Of a stretch of DNA of 35,942 bases, positions 1 to 6,702 are shown piece by piece. Position 1 is the first letter of the stretch. Each line of letters begins with the position of its first letter. Both the position numbers and the translations under genes were made by a program. Source of the stretch: CAYSZX01 sp964548875. Lineage in GTDB: Bacteria > Patescibacteriota > Minisyncoccia > Minisyncoccales > JANBVM01. The notes under the pieces were generated by a model. It did not search any database. It was not told where the DNA came from and saw only the letters and a list, made by a program, of their open reading frames with translations. Where the stretch lies: contig CAZJSP010000003.1 of NCBI GenBank assembly GCA_964548875.1, positions 1-35,942 of the forward strand, read 5' to 3'.

Positions 1-43
1 ATTGTCAATCAAGCGGTTGCGCGTTCGAGTCTCGTCATCCGCG
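1..43 (+). tRNA. tRNA-Asp (GTC), 3' part only
   Basis: The window opens inside a tRNA at about position 31 of the standard numbering. The anticodon GTC is at 4-6 in a TTGTCAA loop, which identifies aspartate. The T-loop is the canonical TTCGAGT, and the gene ends with acceptor strand CATCCGC and discriminator G, as expected for tRNA-Asp. CCA is not encoded. One T-stem pair (C22 against T32) is mismatched. The 5' half lies outside the window, so the D-arm cannot be read. Confidence 0.85.
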
Positions 44-48
44 CATTA

Positions 49-76
49 AAATCTGATTAAGTTCAGGTTTTTTGTT
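49..76 (+). terminator. Terminator after tRNA-Asp
   Basis: A six-base-pair stem, ATCTGA (51-56) with TCAGGT (63-68), encloses a six-base loop and is followed by a T-run. One pair is G-T. It sits just after the tRNA-Asp 3' end, so it probably ends that transcript. The stem is short, so confidence is moderate. Confidence 0.5.
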
Positions 77-133
77 TTGACTCTAGATAAAATTAGTGGG
101 GAAATATAAAACAATAACTAATTTAATTTTTAA

Positions 134-610
134 ATGAAAAATTGTACTTTTTGTAAAATTTATCAAGAGAAAAAAGGGATTATTTATGAAAATGATTATT
201 TCTTTGCTCAATTTGATAAATATCCTGTTTCTCCTGGCCATTCTGAAGTAATACCTAAAAGACATATTGCTTCTTTTTTTAATTTAAACAATAAAGGGTG
301 AAGTAAAATTAAATCAGCTATTTCTGCTGTAGTTGATAAGATTGAAACAAGTAATTTAAAAAAGGTTTATCAAGAATTTATTGATAAACCTTTAGATCAA
401 AAATCAATTATTTTTTGTAAAGACACTTTAAACCATGCGGGAATTGATAAAAAACCAGATGGTTATAATATTGGCATAAATGAGGGTAGGGCAGCAGGAA
501 GAACAATTGATCACTTACATATTCATATTATTCCAAGACTTTCTGGTGATGTTAAAAATTATATTGGAGGAGTAAGACACGTAATTCCCGGAAAAGGTAA
601 TTATAAATAA
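134..610 (+). pseudogene. HIT-family nucleotide hydrolase with in-frame TGA
   Basis: Reading from ATG 134 gives a 158-codon frame of typical HIT-protein length, broken once by TGA at 299-301 (codon 56). The N-terminus has a CTFCKI zinc-type motif. The middle has PVSPGHSEVIPKRH, a HIT-family signature. The C-terminus carries the histidine triad HLHIHIIPR. HIT proteins hydrolyse nucleoside phosphoramidates or dinucleoside polyphosphates. The frame is otherwise intact and ends in TAA, so the TGA is the only lesion. It falls in the helix after the RHIASFF strand, where homologues often have Trp, so a TGG to TGA change is likely. Readthrough, a recent nonsense mutation or a base-calling error are all possible. 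Confidence 0.7.
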
Positions 611-940
611 TTATTTTTCTACGCTTTTTAAGAAAATTCTTTCTTTAAAGCCTCCTCTTTTCCTTCTTTTATCCTTCTGTTTTTGAATAATTTCTTTTTT
701 GTTTAAATTAAACGATTCAATCATTGCATCTATTATTTCGTAGATGTCGCTTATTTCATTTATTAATTCTTCTTTATTATCTTTAGCTTCAATTACTTCT
801 TTTGTTTCTTCTTCTAGTTTTTTTAGTAATGCTTTTTGAAACTCTTTTTTGTTTAATTTTTCAAAATCTCCTTTTTGATTATTCTTTTTAATAATTTGAG
901 GAATTTTGTCCCTTATTAATTTGTTATATATTTTTTTCAT
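611..940 (-). CDS. MazG-like noncanonical NTP pyrophosphohydrolase
   Basis: This 109-residue protein starts MKKIYNKLIRDKIPQII, the signature of the small phosphoribosyl-ATP pyrophosphohydrolase-like / MazG-like family (COG4997 type, predicted house-cleaning NTP pyrophosphatases). The middle has the acidic helices EEETKEVIEA and INEISDIYEIIDA, which would bind magnesium. The end, RGGFKERIFL, is also typical of the family. The frame is open upstream to 1108, but the ATG at 940 matches the family N-terminus, so it was chosen. The gene lies tail to tail with the HIT gene, directly adjoining it. The substrate cannot be told from sequence. Confidence 0.8.
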   Translation of the reverse strand: MKKIYNKLIRDKIPQIIKKNNQKGDFEKLNKKEFQKALLKKLEEETKEVIEAKDNKEELINEISDIYEIIDAMIESFNLNKKEIIQKQKDKRRKRGGFKERIFLKSVEK

Positions 941-962
941 TGTTTGTTTTTTTATTTTATAA

Positions 963-1229
963 AAAAATAGCATAAATCTCAATAATTTTTTGATTTGTGC
1001 TCTTAGGGCTTTGAATAAAAACTTTTTATTTGGAAAAATTTTATTGCAAAAAATTCTCGATTTTCTTACAGATTCAGAAGAGATTTGGCTTAAAATAGCT
1101 ATATACAATGAAAAAGCAATAAATTTTTATCAAAAATTTGGCTTTCATATTGTTCCCGGTACTGAAGGTAAGCATAAAATAATTGAGAGAAAGTTTATTC
1201 CTACTGTTCAGATGAAAAGAAATCAGTAA
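963..1229 (+). pseudogene. GNAT acetyltransferase remnant (C-terminal part)
   Basis: The frame from 963 to the TAA at 1227-1229 encodes the C-terminal half of a GNAT N-acetyltransferase. It has an ALRALNKNFLFGKILLQKIL stretch resembling the acetyl-CoA-binding region, then IWLKIAIYNEKAINFYQKFG, the very typical motif B end of the fold. The N-terminal half is missing: a TAA at 960-962 blocks the frame and no ATG precedes the conserved part. The R/Q-x-x-G-x-G/A pyrophosphate loop is degraded to NFLFGK. It overlaps the upstream region of the pyrophosphohydrolase on the other strand. I read it as a decayed gene rather than a functional short protein. Confidence 0.65.
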
Positions 1230-1422
1230 AAAAATAATTTTTTCAATATCTGAGCATTGATTAACAAATTCAGAAAAAACATCAGATATGCCGAAACATT
1301 GTATTTAATTCAAAAAATATTTTTGTATCTCACAAAAAATTAATTATTTAACAATATTTCAGTTCTAACATTATTTACGATGTTTCAAATAGAAGGCAAG
1401 TTTCTAACCTTCTTGTTTTATC
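1230..1422. other. Non-coding stretch with short inverted repeats
   Basis: No convincing coding frame. Three short inverted repeats are visible: TATCTGA with TCAGATA, GAAACAT with ATGTTTC, and AGAAGG with CCTTCT followed by TGTTTTAT. The last may be a weak terminator just before the promoter at 1423. No recognised RNA family. Confidence 0.4.
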
Positions 1423-1450
1423 TTGACAAATAGCCATATAATATTATAAT
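1423..1450 (+). promoter_or_regulatory. Consensus sigma-70 promoter of small membrane protein gene
   Basis: TTGACA at 1423-1428 and TATAAT at 1445-1450 are both perfect consensus hexamers, separated by 16 bases. This is one of the two perfect promoters seen in the window and implies strong transcription of the small gene that follows. Confidence 0.85.
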
Positions 1451-1467
1451 AAAGAAGGTGATGAAAG

Positions 1468-1629
1468 ATGAAAAGATCAAGATCTTTAACAGCAATTACA
1501 ATAGTAATTTATTTTTTGATAGCAATAGCAACTACAGTTTATTCTTTAGATTTAGTATTTGCTGTAGGCTATCTAATTATAAATTTTCTACTATGTATCG
1601 GGGGATTCTTTGACTATCTTGTTATGTAA
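1468..1629 (+). CDS. Small two-helix membrane protein, unknown function
   Basis: A 53-residue protein begins at ATG 1468 with MKRSRSLTAI, followed by two hydrophobic stretches, about residues 9-24 and 28-48. It is likely an inner-membrane hairpin with a positively charged N-terminus. An AGGTG Shine-Dalgarno lies upstream, unusual for this window. A perfect promoter precedes it and a terminator hairpin overlaps its 3' end, so it forms a self-contained unit of about 200 bases. I do not recognise the family. Another ATG at 1461 opens a different frame with an asparagine- and serine-rich product that looks less protein-like. An alternative is that the transcript is a small RNA and the frame is incidental. 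Confidence 0.55.
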   Translation: MKRSRSLTAITIVIYFLIAIATTVYSLDLVFAVGYLIINFLLCIGGFFDYLVM

Positions 1630-1651
1630 ACAGTCAAAGACCCCTTTTTTT
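1601..1651 (+). terminator. Rho-independent terminator overlapping the small gene
   Basis: The arms are GGGG-ATT-CTTTGACT (1601-1615) and AGTCAAAG-A-CCCC (1632-1644), with seven T residues at 1645-1651. The 5' arm lies within the last codons of the small membrane protein gene, so terminator and coding sequence are interleaved. Confidence 0.85.
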
Positions 1652-1740
1652 ATTTAATTTTAAAAGGGTGGTGAAGTGGTAAAAAATTTTAAAAAAAACG
1701 ACAAAAAATAGTCTTTCTTAATTGTAAGTATTTTTAGATT

Positions 1741-1878
1741 TTATTCAGATTTTATTGCCTCTTTTTCTTCCTCTAGTTCTTTAATCTGTTTCTCCAAGTT
1801 ATTTATTTTAGTTTCTATCATTTTTATTCTAGTCTCTTTCTCTGCTGGTACTTCAATTTTTTTAATTTCTTCAGACAT
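1741..1878 (-). CDS. Small charged coiled-coil protein
   Basis: A 45-residue frame starts MSEEIKKIEVPAEKE and continues with a heptad-like helix (INNLEKQIKELEEEKEAI) rich in Glu, Lys and Ile/Leu, predicted to form a coiled coil. It has a clear ATG and TAA but no good Shine-Dalgarno, which is normal here. I do not recognise a family. The amphipathic regularity favours a real small protein over a chance frame, but length limits confidence. Confidence 0.5.
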   Translation of the reverse strand: MSEEIKKIEVPAEKETRIKMIETKINNLEKQIKELEEEKEAIKSE

Positions 1879-2017
1879 TTTATATTTACTTAAATTAATA
1901 AAAAGATCTTTCTAAATTATAAGGGCTATTTTTAACTATTGTAAACTTTTTTAATTTGGTTAAAATATTCATTCTTGTTAAAATGGAGATAGGATTTCAG
2001 GCTAATCAATAAAAATT

Positions 2018-2617
2018 ATGGATAAAAATCAAATTAAAAAATTAACTTCTTTTTTCTTTGAGGTCGGAACTTTAAGAAAAATACCAAGAAGTCATCAACA
2101 AGCCCTTTTAATGCAGGACTTATCTGATAATATTGCTTCTCATTCTTTTAGGGTGGCTTTAATTGGCTATTTTATGGCTGAAGAGCTAGAGGTTGATTCA
2201 GGAAGGGTGGTTAAAATGTGTCTTTTTCATGATTTGGAAGAAGCTAGAACAGGAGATCAAAACTGGATTCACAAGAATTATATTAAATCTTTTGAGGGAG
2301 AGGTTAGAGAAGACCAGGTAAAGAATTTAAATAATAAAGACGATTTTAAAAAAATATCTCGCGAATATGACGAAAGAGAGACGTTAGAATCAAAAATAGC
2401 AAAAGATGCTGATATCTTAGATCAAATGCTTCTATTAAAAGAATATGTAATGCAAGGCAATAGTGAAGCAAAAAGATGGTTAGATCGTGGGAATAAAGAG
2501 GGAGGACATGAAAATTGTTTACATACCGATTTGTCTAAAAAAATAGCCGAAGAAATTAAGAATCAGGAGCCCAGTTCTTGGTGGTCTGAAGTTTGGACTC
2601 CTCATAAAAGAAAATAA
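2018..2617 (+). CDS. HD-domain 5'-nucleotidase-like phosphohydrolase
   Basis: This 199-residue protein matches the HD-domain family that includes YfbR and HDDC2, which dephosphorylate deoxynucleoside monophosphates. Metal ligands can be read: His42 in IASHSFRVA, His71-Asp72 in CLFHDLEEA, and the downstream Asp around 130-132 in AKDADILDQ. The EARTGD motif after the HD pair is typical. It ends with a short basic tail. The next gene, obg, begins four bases after the stop, so the two are probably co-transcribed. A role in nucleotide pool balance fits the dTTP module further downstream, but the substrate is inferred. Confidence 0.85.
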   Translation: MDKNQIKKLTSFFFEVGTLRKIPRSHQQALLMQDLSDNIASHSFRVALIGYFMAEELEVDSGRVVKMCLFHDLEEARTGDQNWIHKNYIKSFEGEVREDQVKNLNNKDDFKKISREYDERETLESKIAKDADILDQMLLLKEYVMQGNSEAKRWLDRGNKEGGHENCLHTDLSKKIAEEIKNQEPSSWWSEVWTPHKRK

Positions 2618-2620
2618 TTT

Positions 2621-3571
2621 ATGTTAATTGATCAAGTAAATATTACAGTTATAGCTGGAAGCGGAGGAGATGGGGCAGTTGGTTTTCGAAAGAAGGGTAA
2701 GGGTCCGACAGGAGGAAACGGAGGTAGGGGGGGAGATGTTTATTTAAAGGGGGTGAGAGATTTAGGAGCTCTTAGTCAGTTTAGATATAAGAAAAAAATC
2801 AAAGCGGAAGATGGTCAAGACGGAAGATCAGGATTTAGAGATGGAAAATCAGGTCAAGATATTTATTTAAATATTCCAGTTGGTACCATTGTCAGAAATA
2901 TAACAAGGCAAATTCAATATGAAATTATGGAAGAGGGGCAGACTATTCTTGTTGCTAAAGGAGGTAGAGGAGGTAAGGGAAATTTTATTTTAAGGTCTTC
3001 AAGAAACGTTACCCCTAAAACAGCTCAACCTGGAAGAAAAGGAAAAAGAAATGAGTTGGGGTTAGAACTAAAGTTTATTGCTGATGTTGGCTTAATTGGG
3101 CTACCTAATGCAGGCAAGTCTAGCCTTCTTAATGAGCTAACTAATGCTAAGAGTAAGGTTGCTAATTATGCGTTTACAACCTTAGAGCCTCATTTAGGAG
3201 TCTATAATAATATAATCTTAGCCGATATTCCTGGGCTGATTAAGGGAGCCTCTAAAGGTAAGGGTTTGGGAGCAAAATTTCTTCGCCATATTGAAAGAAC
3301 AAAGATTCTTTTTCATTTGGTGGCAGGAGATTCTGAAGATTTAATTAAAGACTACAAAACTATTAGAAGAGAATTAGAGAAACATAGTAAAAACCTGTTA
3401 GACAAAAAAGAAATTATTTTAATTGGTAAAAGTGATTTAATTAAAGAAAATGATTTTGGAAAAATTAGAAATAAGTTCAAAAATACTATTAAAAAAGAGG
3501 TTCTCTTTATTTCAATCTATGATTTTGATAGTATAGAAGAGATTAGGAGAATACTTGATGATTTAAAGTAA
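2621..3571 (+). CDS. obg: GTPase Obg
   Basis: Obg is an essential GTPase that binds the large ribosomal subunit during assembly. Residues 1-155 form the glycine-rich Obg fold (VIAGSGGDGAVGFRKKGKG; GGNGGRGGDV). The G domain follows with P-loop GLPNAGKSS (160-168), a conserved TT switch I motif around 186-187, and DIPGLIKGAS (202-211). The G4 motif reads GKSD (269-272) instead of NKxD, so the base-specificity asparagine is replaced by glycine. At 316 residues it lacks the C-terminal OCT domain. The 3' end is followed by an A/T hairpin before pheS. Identity is secure; nucleotide specificity may differ from the norm. Confidence 0.95.
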   Translation: MLIDQVNITVIAGSGGDGAVGFRKKGKGPTGGNGGRGGDVYLKGVRDLGALSQFRYKKKIKAEDGQDGRSGFRDGKSGQDIYLNIPVGTIVRNITRQIQYEIMEEGQTILVAKGGRGGKGNFILRSSRNVTPKTAQPGRKGKRNELGLELKFIADVGLIGLPNAGKSSLLNELTNAKSKVANYAFTTLEPHLGVYNNIILADIPGLIKGASKGKGLGAKFLRHIERTKILFHLVAGDSEDLIKDYKTIRRELEKHSKNLLDKKEIILIGKSDLIKENDFGKIRNKFKNTIKKEVLFISIYDFDSIEEIRRILDDLK

Positions 3572-3582
3572 AATTATTGTTT

Positions 3583-3612
3583 AAAAAGCATCTTTTAATA
3601 GGTTTGCTTTTT
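3583..3612. terminator. Possible A/T-rich terminator between obg and pheS
   Basis: AAAAAGCA and TGCTTTTT flank a spacer of about 14 bases. The A-run and T-run would allow termination in either direction. The stem is weak apart from the two G-C pairs, so this is tentative. The promoter of pheS overlaps its 3' arm. Confidence 0.35.
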
Positions 3613-3632
3613 ATCTTAATTTAAGTTAAAAT
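3604..3632 (+). promoter_or_regulatory. Promoter of pheST
   Basis: TTGCTT (3604-3609) and TAAAAT (3627-3632) are separated by exactly 17 bases. The ATG of pheS is 13 bases after the -10, so the untranslated leader would be only about six bases. It includes GGGAGAAG, a possible weak Shine-Dalgarno. Confidence 0.6.
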
Positions 3633-3645
3633 TAAGGGAGAAGAT

Positions 3646-4656
3646 ATGCTAAAAGACATTGAAAATAAAGCTAAAAAAGAATTAGAAAAATCAAAAAACC
3701 TTAAAGAACTTCAAGGGGTTTTTAAAGACTTTTTAGGTAAAAAAGGAGAGCTTTCTTTAGTTTTAAGGAATTTAAAAAACTTACCAGAAAAAGAAAGGGT
3801 AGAGCGGGGTAAAAAAGCCAATCAATTGAAAAAAAAGATTGAAAAAGAATTTGAAAAGAAAAAGAAAGTTTTAAGTCAAAAACCAAGTCAAAAAAGAGAA
3901 GAGTATTTTGATGTTACTATTCCAGGAGAAGAACCTGTTTTAGGACACTTACACCCAATTACTAAAACTACTAGAAGGATTATTGATATTTTTAAAAGAA
4001 TGGGGTTTGAAGTGGCTGATAGCCCTGAAATAGAAACAGAATGGTATAATTTTGATGCACTTAATGTTCCTCAAGATCATCCTGCTAGAGATAATTGGGA
4101 CACTTTTTGGGTTGATAGCAAAAAGAATTTACTTTTAAGGGCCCACACTTCACCTGGTCAAATTAGGTATATGGAAAACAACAATCCTCCCTTGAGGATT
4201 ATTAATCCGGGTAAAGCTTTTAGACACGAAGCAACAGATGCTTCGCATGAAATGCAATTTTATCAAGTTGAAGGGCTAATGATTGATCGAGAAACATCTG
4301 CTTCTCATTTTAAAGCAGTTTTAAAACATTTTTTTGAAAGATTTTTTAATACCAAAACTAATATTCGTTTAACTCCTGACTTTTTTCCTTTTACAGAACC
4401 TTCTTTTGAAGTAGCAATGAGTTGTCTTATTTGTGGCGGTAAGGGTTGTTCTGTTTGTAAACAAACTGGTTGGATAGAATTGGCTGGGGCTGGCATGGTT
4501 CATCCTAATGTTTTAAAGAATTGTAAAATAGATCATCGAGAATGGCAGGGGTGGGCTTTTGGTATGGGAATAGACAGATTAGCCATGATGCGACATAAAA
4601 TTGACGATATTCGTTTATTTCATTCTGGAGATTTAAGATTTTTAAAACAATTTTAA
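3646..4656 (+). CDS. pheS: Phenylalanine--tRNA ligase alpha subunit
   Basis: PheS is the catalytic subunit that activates phenylalanine and charges tRNA-Phe as an (alpha-beta)2 tetramer with PheT. The 336-residue product has an N-terminal coiled coil (1-85), then class II motifs: HPITKTTRRIIDIFKRMGF, VPQDHPAR (motif 1 region), RAHTSPGQIRYM, FRHEATDASHEMQFYQVEG (motif 2) and GMGIDRLAMM (motif 3). Length is normal. A four-Cys cluster (CLICGGKGCSVCKQTG) in the catalytic domain is a common variant in some bacteria and could bind zinc. pheT begins one base after the stop. Identity is secure. Confidence 0.97.
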   Translation: MLKDIENKAKKELEKSKNLKELQGVFKDFLGKKGELSLVLRNLKNLPEKERVERGKKANQLKKKIEKEFEKKKKVLSQKPSQKREEYFDVTIPGEEPVLGHLHPITKTTRRIIDIFKRMGFEVADSPEIETEWYNFDALNVPQDHPARDNWDTFWVDSKKNLLLRAHTSPGQIRYMENNNPPLRIINPGKAFRHEATDASHEMQFYQVEGLMIDRETSASHFKAVLKHFFERFFNTKTNIRLTPDFFPFTEPSFEVAMSCLICGGKGCSVCKQTGWIELAGAGMVHPNVLKNCKIDHREWQGWAFGMGIDRLAMMRHKIDDIRLFHSGDLRFLKQF

Positions 4657-4657
4657 T

Positions 4658-6700
4658 ATGATTTTTTCTTATAATTGGTTACAAGAATACGTTAAAGATA
4701 AGTTACCAAAGCCAAAAAAGTTGGCTGATCTTTTGAGTAAACATTCTTTTGAAGTTGAAGAAGTTAAAAAGAAGAATAGTGATTTTGTTTTAGATATTGA
4801 TGTCAGGCCTAATAGGGCAGGAGATTGTTTTTCTCATTTAGGAATAGCAAGAGAATGTTCCGCTATTATCGGTTCTAATTTTAAAATTCCAGAAATAAAA
4901 TTTAAAGAAGATAAAAAAAATAAAACGAAAGAATTAATTAATGTAAAAGTTCAAGAAAAAGAATGCTTGAGATATACGGCAAAAGTGATTACTGGGGTTA
5001 AGGTTAAAGCGTCCCCACAATGGCTCCAGAAAAAATTAAAAGTTTGTGGCTTAAAACCAATCAATAATATTGTTGATATTATGAATTATGTAATGCTTGA
5101 AACGGGACAACCAATGCATGCTTTTGATTTAGATAAAATTGAAGGAAAAGAAATTATTGTTAGGTTTGCTCAGAAAGGAGAAAAAATGTTTTCTTTGGAT
5201 AACAATGAGCTCAAATTAAATGAAAATATTTTAGTCATTGCTGACCAAAAAAAATCTGTTGCTGTTGCTGGTATTAAGGGAGGAAAAGGGCCTGGAGTTG
5301 ATCAAAATACTAGTCGAATAGTTTTAGAAGCTGCCAATTTTGACTCTAAAAAAATTCGTCAAGCTTCTCGGTTATTAAAATTAAGAACAGATGCTTCTTA
5401 TAGGTTTGAACATGGATTAGATTTAAATCTGACAGAAAAAGCTATTCAGAGGGCTTCTCAATTGGTTGAAGAAATTGCTCAAGGAAAAACCTCTTTAGGG
5501 GTTATAGATTACTATCCTGAAAAATCCTTACCAAAAATAATTAATTTTGATGCAAATAAAATCAAAAGACTGCTTAATATTGATGTTCCTAAAAAAGAAA
5601 TTAAAAGAATTTTAAAAACCCTTGGTTTTAAAATTTTAGAAGAGAAAAAGGCTAATATGAAGATAGAAGTTCCCACCTTTCGAATAGACGTTACGATCCA
5701 AGCAGATCTAATAGAAGAAATTGGTAGAATTTATGGTTATGATCAAATACCAACTATTTCTCCTCAAGGGACTCTTCTTACTCCAATAAAAAATTTAAAT
5801 ATTTTTTGGGAAAATTTTGTCAAAGATAGGTTAAAAGAAAGCGGATTTACTGAGGTTTATAATTATTCTTTTATTAGTAAAGAGGATTTTGATACTTTTA
5901 ATTTTGATTACAAAAAAATTTTTGAGTTAGAAAACCCTTTAAGTGAAAATTATCAATATTTATCTCCTAGTTTTATTCCTAATCTTTTAAAGAATGTTAA
6001 AGATAATTTTAGATATTATGATTATTTTAAAATTTTTGAACTAGGTAAGGTTTTTCAAAAATTTGAAAAGATAAAAGAAAAAAGATGTTTGACTGGATTA
6101 ATTGCTCATAAAGGAAAAGAGGAATCTTTTTATCGTATTAAAGGGGCGGTAAGTTCTTTATTAAGGGGTATGGGCCTATCAGACTTTTACTATGATAATT
6201 ATGAAATTAAGTTGAATAGCTGGAATGAAACAATTTGGGACTCTAATAAATTAGCCGAAATTAAAACAGGAGAAGAGTCAATTGGTTTAATCGGTTCTGT
6301 TTCCTCTAATCTTTTAAAATCTTTAGATATTAAAGGAAAAATTATTTTGTTTGATCTTGATTTTGAGACATTACAAAAATTAGCAACAGAGGAGCACGAA
6401 TATAATCCTATTTCTTCTTACCCTAGCGCAGTCAGAGATTTATCTATTATTGTTCCACAAAAAGTCAATACAGCTGAAATTTTAAATATTATTCATAGAA
6501 CAGGTAAGGAACTTATTAGAGATGTTGATTTGTTTGATATTTATCAAGGAGAAAACTTACCAGAAGGAGAAAAAAGTTTAGCTTTTCATATTGTTTATCA
6601 ATCTAAAAAGGAAACCTTATCTTCTCAAGAAATTAAAAAATTACATGAAAAAATTATTAAAAATTTAGAAAAAAATATTAATTGGAAAGTAAGAAAATAA
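4658..6700 (+). CDS. pheT: Phenylalanine--tRNA ligase beta subunit, compact form
   Basis: PheT partners PheS and carries the editing and tRNA-recognition domains. At 680 residues it is about 110 shorter than the Escherichia coli protein. After MIFSYNWLQEYV the chain passes directly to LDIDVRPNRAGDCFSHLG, so the tRNA-binding OB-fold inserted near residues 40-150 in most PheT is absent. The B3/4 editing domain (GLKPINNIVDIMNYVMLETG; HAFDLDKI), the B5 domain and the C-terminal anticodon-binding FDX-ACB domain (SYPSAVRDLSIIVP) are present. It sits one base after pheS and two bases before gyrB. The missing OB-fold is usual in streamlined lineages. Confidence 0.96.
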   Translation: MIFSYNWLQEYVKDKLPKPKKLADLLSKHSFEVEEVKKKNSDFVLDIDVRPNRAGDCFSHLGIARECSAIIGSNFKIPEIKFKEDKKNKTKELINVKVQEKECLRYTAKVITGVKVKASPQWLQKKLKVCGLKPINNIVDIMNYVMLETGQPMHAFDLDKIEGKEIIVRFAQKGEKMFSLDNNELKLNENILVIADQKKSVAVAGIKGGKGPGVDQNTSRIVLEAANFDSKKIRQASRLLKLRTDASYRFEHGLDLNLTEKAIQRASQLVEEIAQGKTSLGVIDYYPEKSLPKIINFDANKIKRLLNIDVPKKEIKRILKTLGFKILEEKKANMKIEVPTFRIDVTIQADLIEEIGRIYGYDQIPTISPQGTLLTPIKNLNIFWENFVKDRLKESGFTEVYNYSFISKEDFDTFNFDYKKIFELENPLSENYQYLSPSFIPNLLKNVKDNFRYYDYFKIFELGKVFQKFEKIKEKRCLTGLIAHKGKEESFYRIKGAVSSLLRGMGLSDFYYDNYEIKLNSWNETIWDSNKLAEIKTGEESIGLIGSVSSNLLKSLDIKGKIILFDLDFETLQKLATEEHEYNPISSYPSAVRDLSIIVPQKVNTAEILNIIHRTGKELIRDVDLFDIYQGENLPEGEKSLAFHIVYQSKKETLSSQEIKKLHEKIIKNLEKNINWKVRK

Positions 6701-6702
6701 TT

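Noticed and set aside
1461..1610. Alternative frame from ATG 1461
   Set aside because: Its Asn/Ser-rich product is less protein-like than the hydrophobic two-helix product from ATG 1468, although spacing to the Shine-Dalgarno is closer.
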